A stretch of 22,494 nt of DNA, from NCBI GenBank assembly GCA_964403795.1, contig CAYOHP010000073.1, positions 8,969-31,462 on the forward strand. The letters run 5' to 3'. The position numbers and the translations under genes were made by a program. The notes beneath the pieces were generated by a model. The model did not search any database. It saw only the letters and a list, made by a program, of their open reading frames with translations, and had not been told where the DNA came from. Each line of letters starts with the position of its first letter. Positions within the stretch are counted from its first letter, which is position 1. Positions 21,011 through 22,494 of the stretch are shown piece by piece. The stretch is from CAYOHP01 sp964403795 [NCBI: uncultured bacterium]. GTDB lineage: Bacteria; Muiribacteriota; UBA6191; CAZXTJ01.

Positions 21011-21123
21011 GGCGTTCTCCTCGACGACTCCGCGAGCCGCCAGGCCGCGTCACAGTGGCGGGCCATGAGGACACTACCCGCGGGAAGAGAGGACGATCCC
21101 CTTCCGTGAGCGTGCGCACTGCG

Positions 21124-21162
21124 CCCGCCGCGAGGCGGGCCGGGCCGGGGTGGGGCGGAGCC

Positions 21163-21175
<13 letters not shown>
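21124..21175 (-). terminator. Tandem GC hairpins at the end of the aminopeptidase gene
   Basis: GGGTGGGG (21148-21155) pairs with CCCCACCC (21166-21173) around a ten-base loop that contains the aminopeptidase stop codon. Immediately downstream in transcript order, CCCGCC-GCGA-GGCGGG (21124-21139) forms a second perfect stem. Neither is followed by a U run, so they may pause polymerase or protect the 3' end rather than be classic intrinsic terminators. Confidence 0.4.

Positions 21176-22494
<1,319 letters not shown>

Overview
The window is about 22.5 kb of very GC-rich DNA (roughly 70% by eye). It is densely packed with ordinary bacterial genes on both strands. Signal peptides, a periplasm-directed catalase-peroxidase, a membrane O-acyltransferase and a canonical OxyR suggest a Gram-negative or other diderm, free-living aerobe. 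The composition and the giant secreted vWA protein would fit a Planctomycetota-, Acidobacteriota- or Myxococcota-like genome, but nothing here fixes the phylum. I see no rRNA, tRNA, CRISPR array, transposase, integrase or phage gene, so this reads as a chromosomal core/accessory mix rather than an island.

Layout from left to right: (1) 1-3806, minus: most of a large Lhr-type DNA helicase, running off the left edge. (2) 3955-6412, plus: a two-gene, translationally coupled unit of an MBOAT (AlgI-like) membrane acyltransferase and a membrane-anchored SGNH-like protein, probably acylating a surface glycan. (3) 6478-8100, minus: a secreted HELGH metallopeptidase-like protein of unknown family. (4) 8199-10868, plus: a low-molecular-weight protein tyrosine phosphatase, a small polytopic membrane protein, and a secreted TPR protein whose last 60 or so codons are separated by an apparent one-base deletion in a C6 run. 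(5) 10869-11273: a noncoding stretch with a perfect 18-bp hairpin and a direct repeat of its left arm, between convergent genes. (6) 11274-14592: divergent katG (minus, with a signal peptide) and oxyR (plus, GTG start, both peroxide-sensing cysteines present) sharing an AT-rich regulatory region. (7) 14609-21010, minus: one 2133-residue secreted protein with two vWA domains carrying intact MIDAS motifs, a later stretch that resembles the transglutaminase core but lacks its cysteine, and an acidic Gly/Asp/Glu-rich tract near the C-terminus. (8) 21163-22494, minus: an M17 leucyl-aminopeptidase-like enzyme, N-terminus off the right edge.

The best-supported regulatory story is peroxide defence: OxyR (C199/C208 by E. 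coli numbering) next to a divergently transcribed, exported KatG. The MBOAT/SGNH pair is the clearest biochemical partnership. The most unusual object is the 2133-residue double-vWA protein. I found no convincing new defence or mobile system. The very long open frames opposite lhr and the vWA gene are GC-bias shadows.
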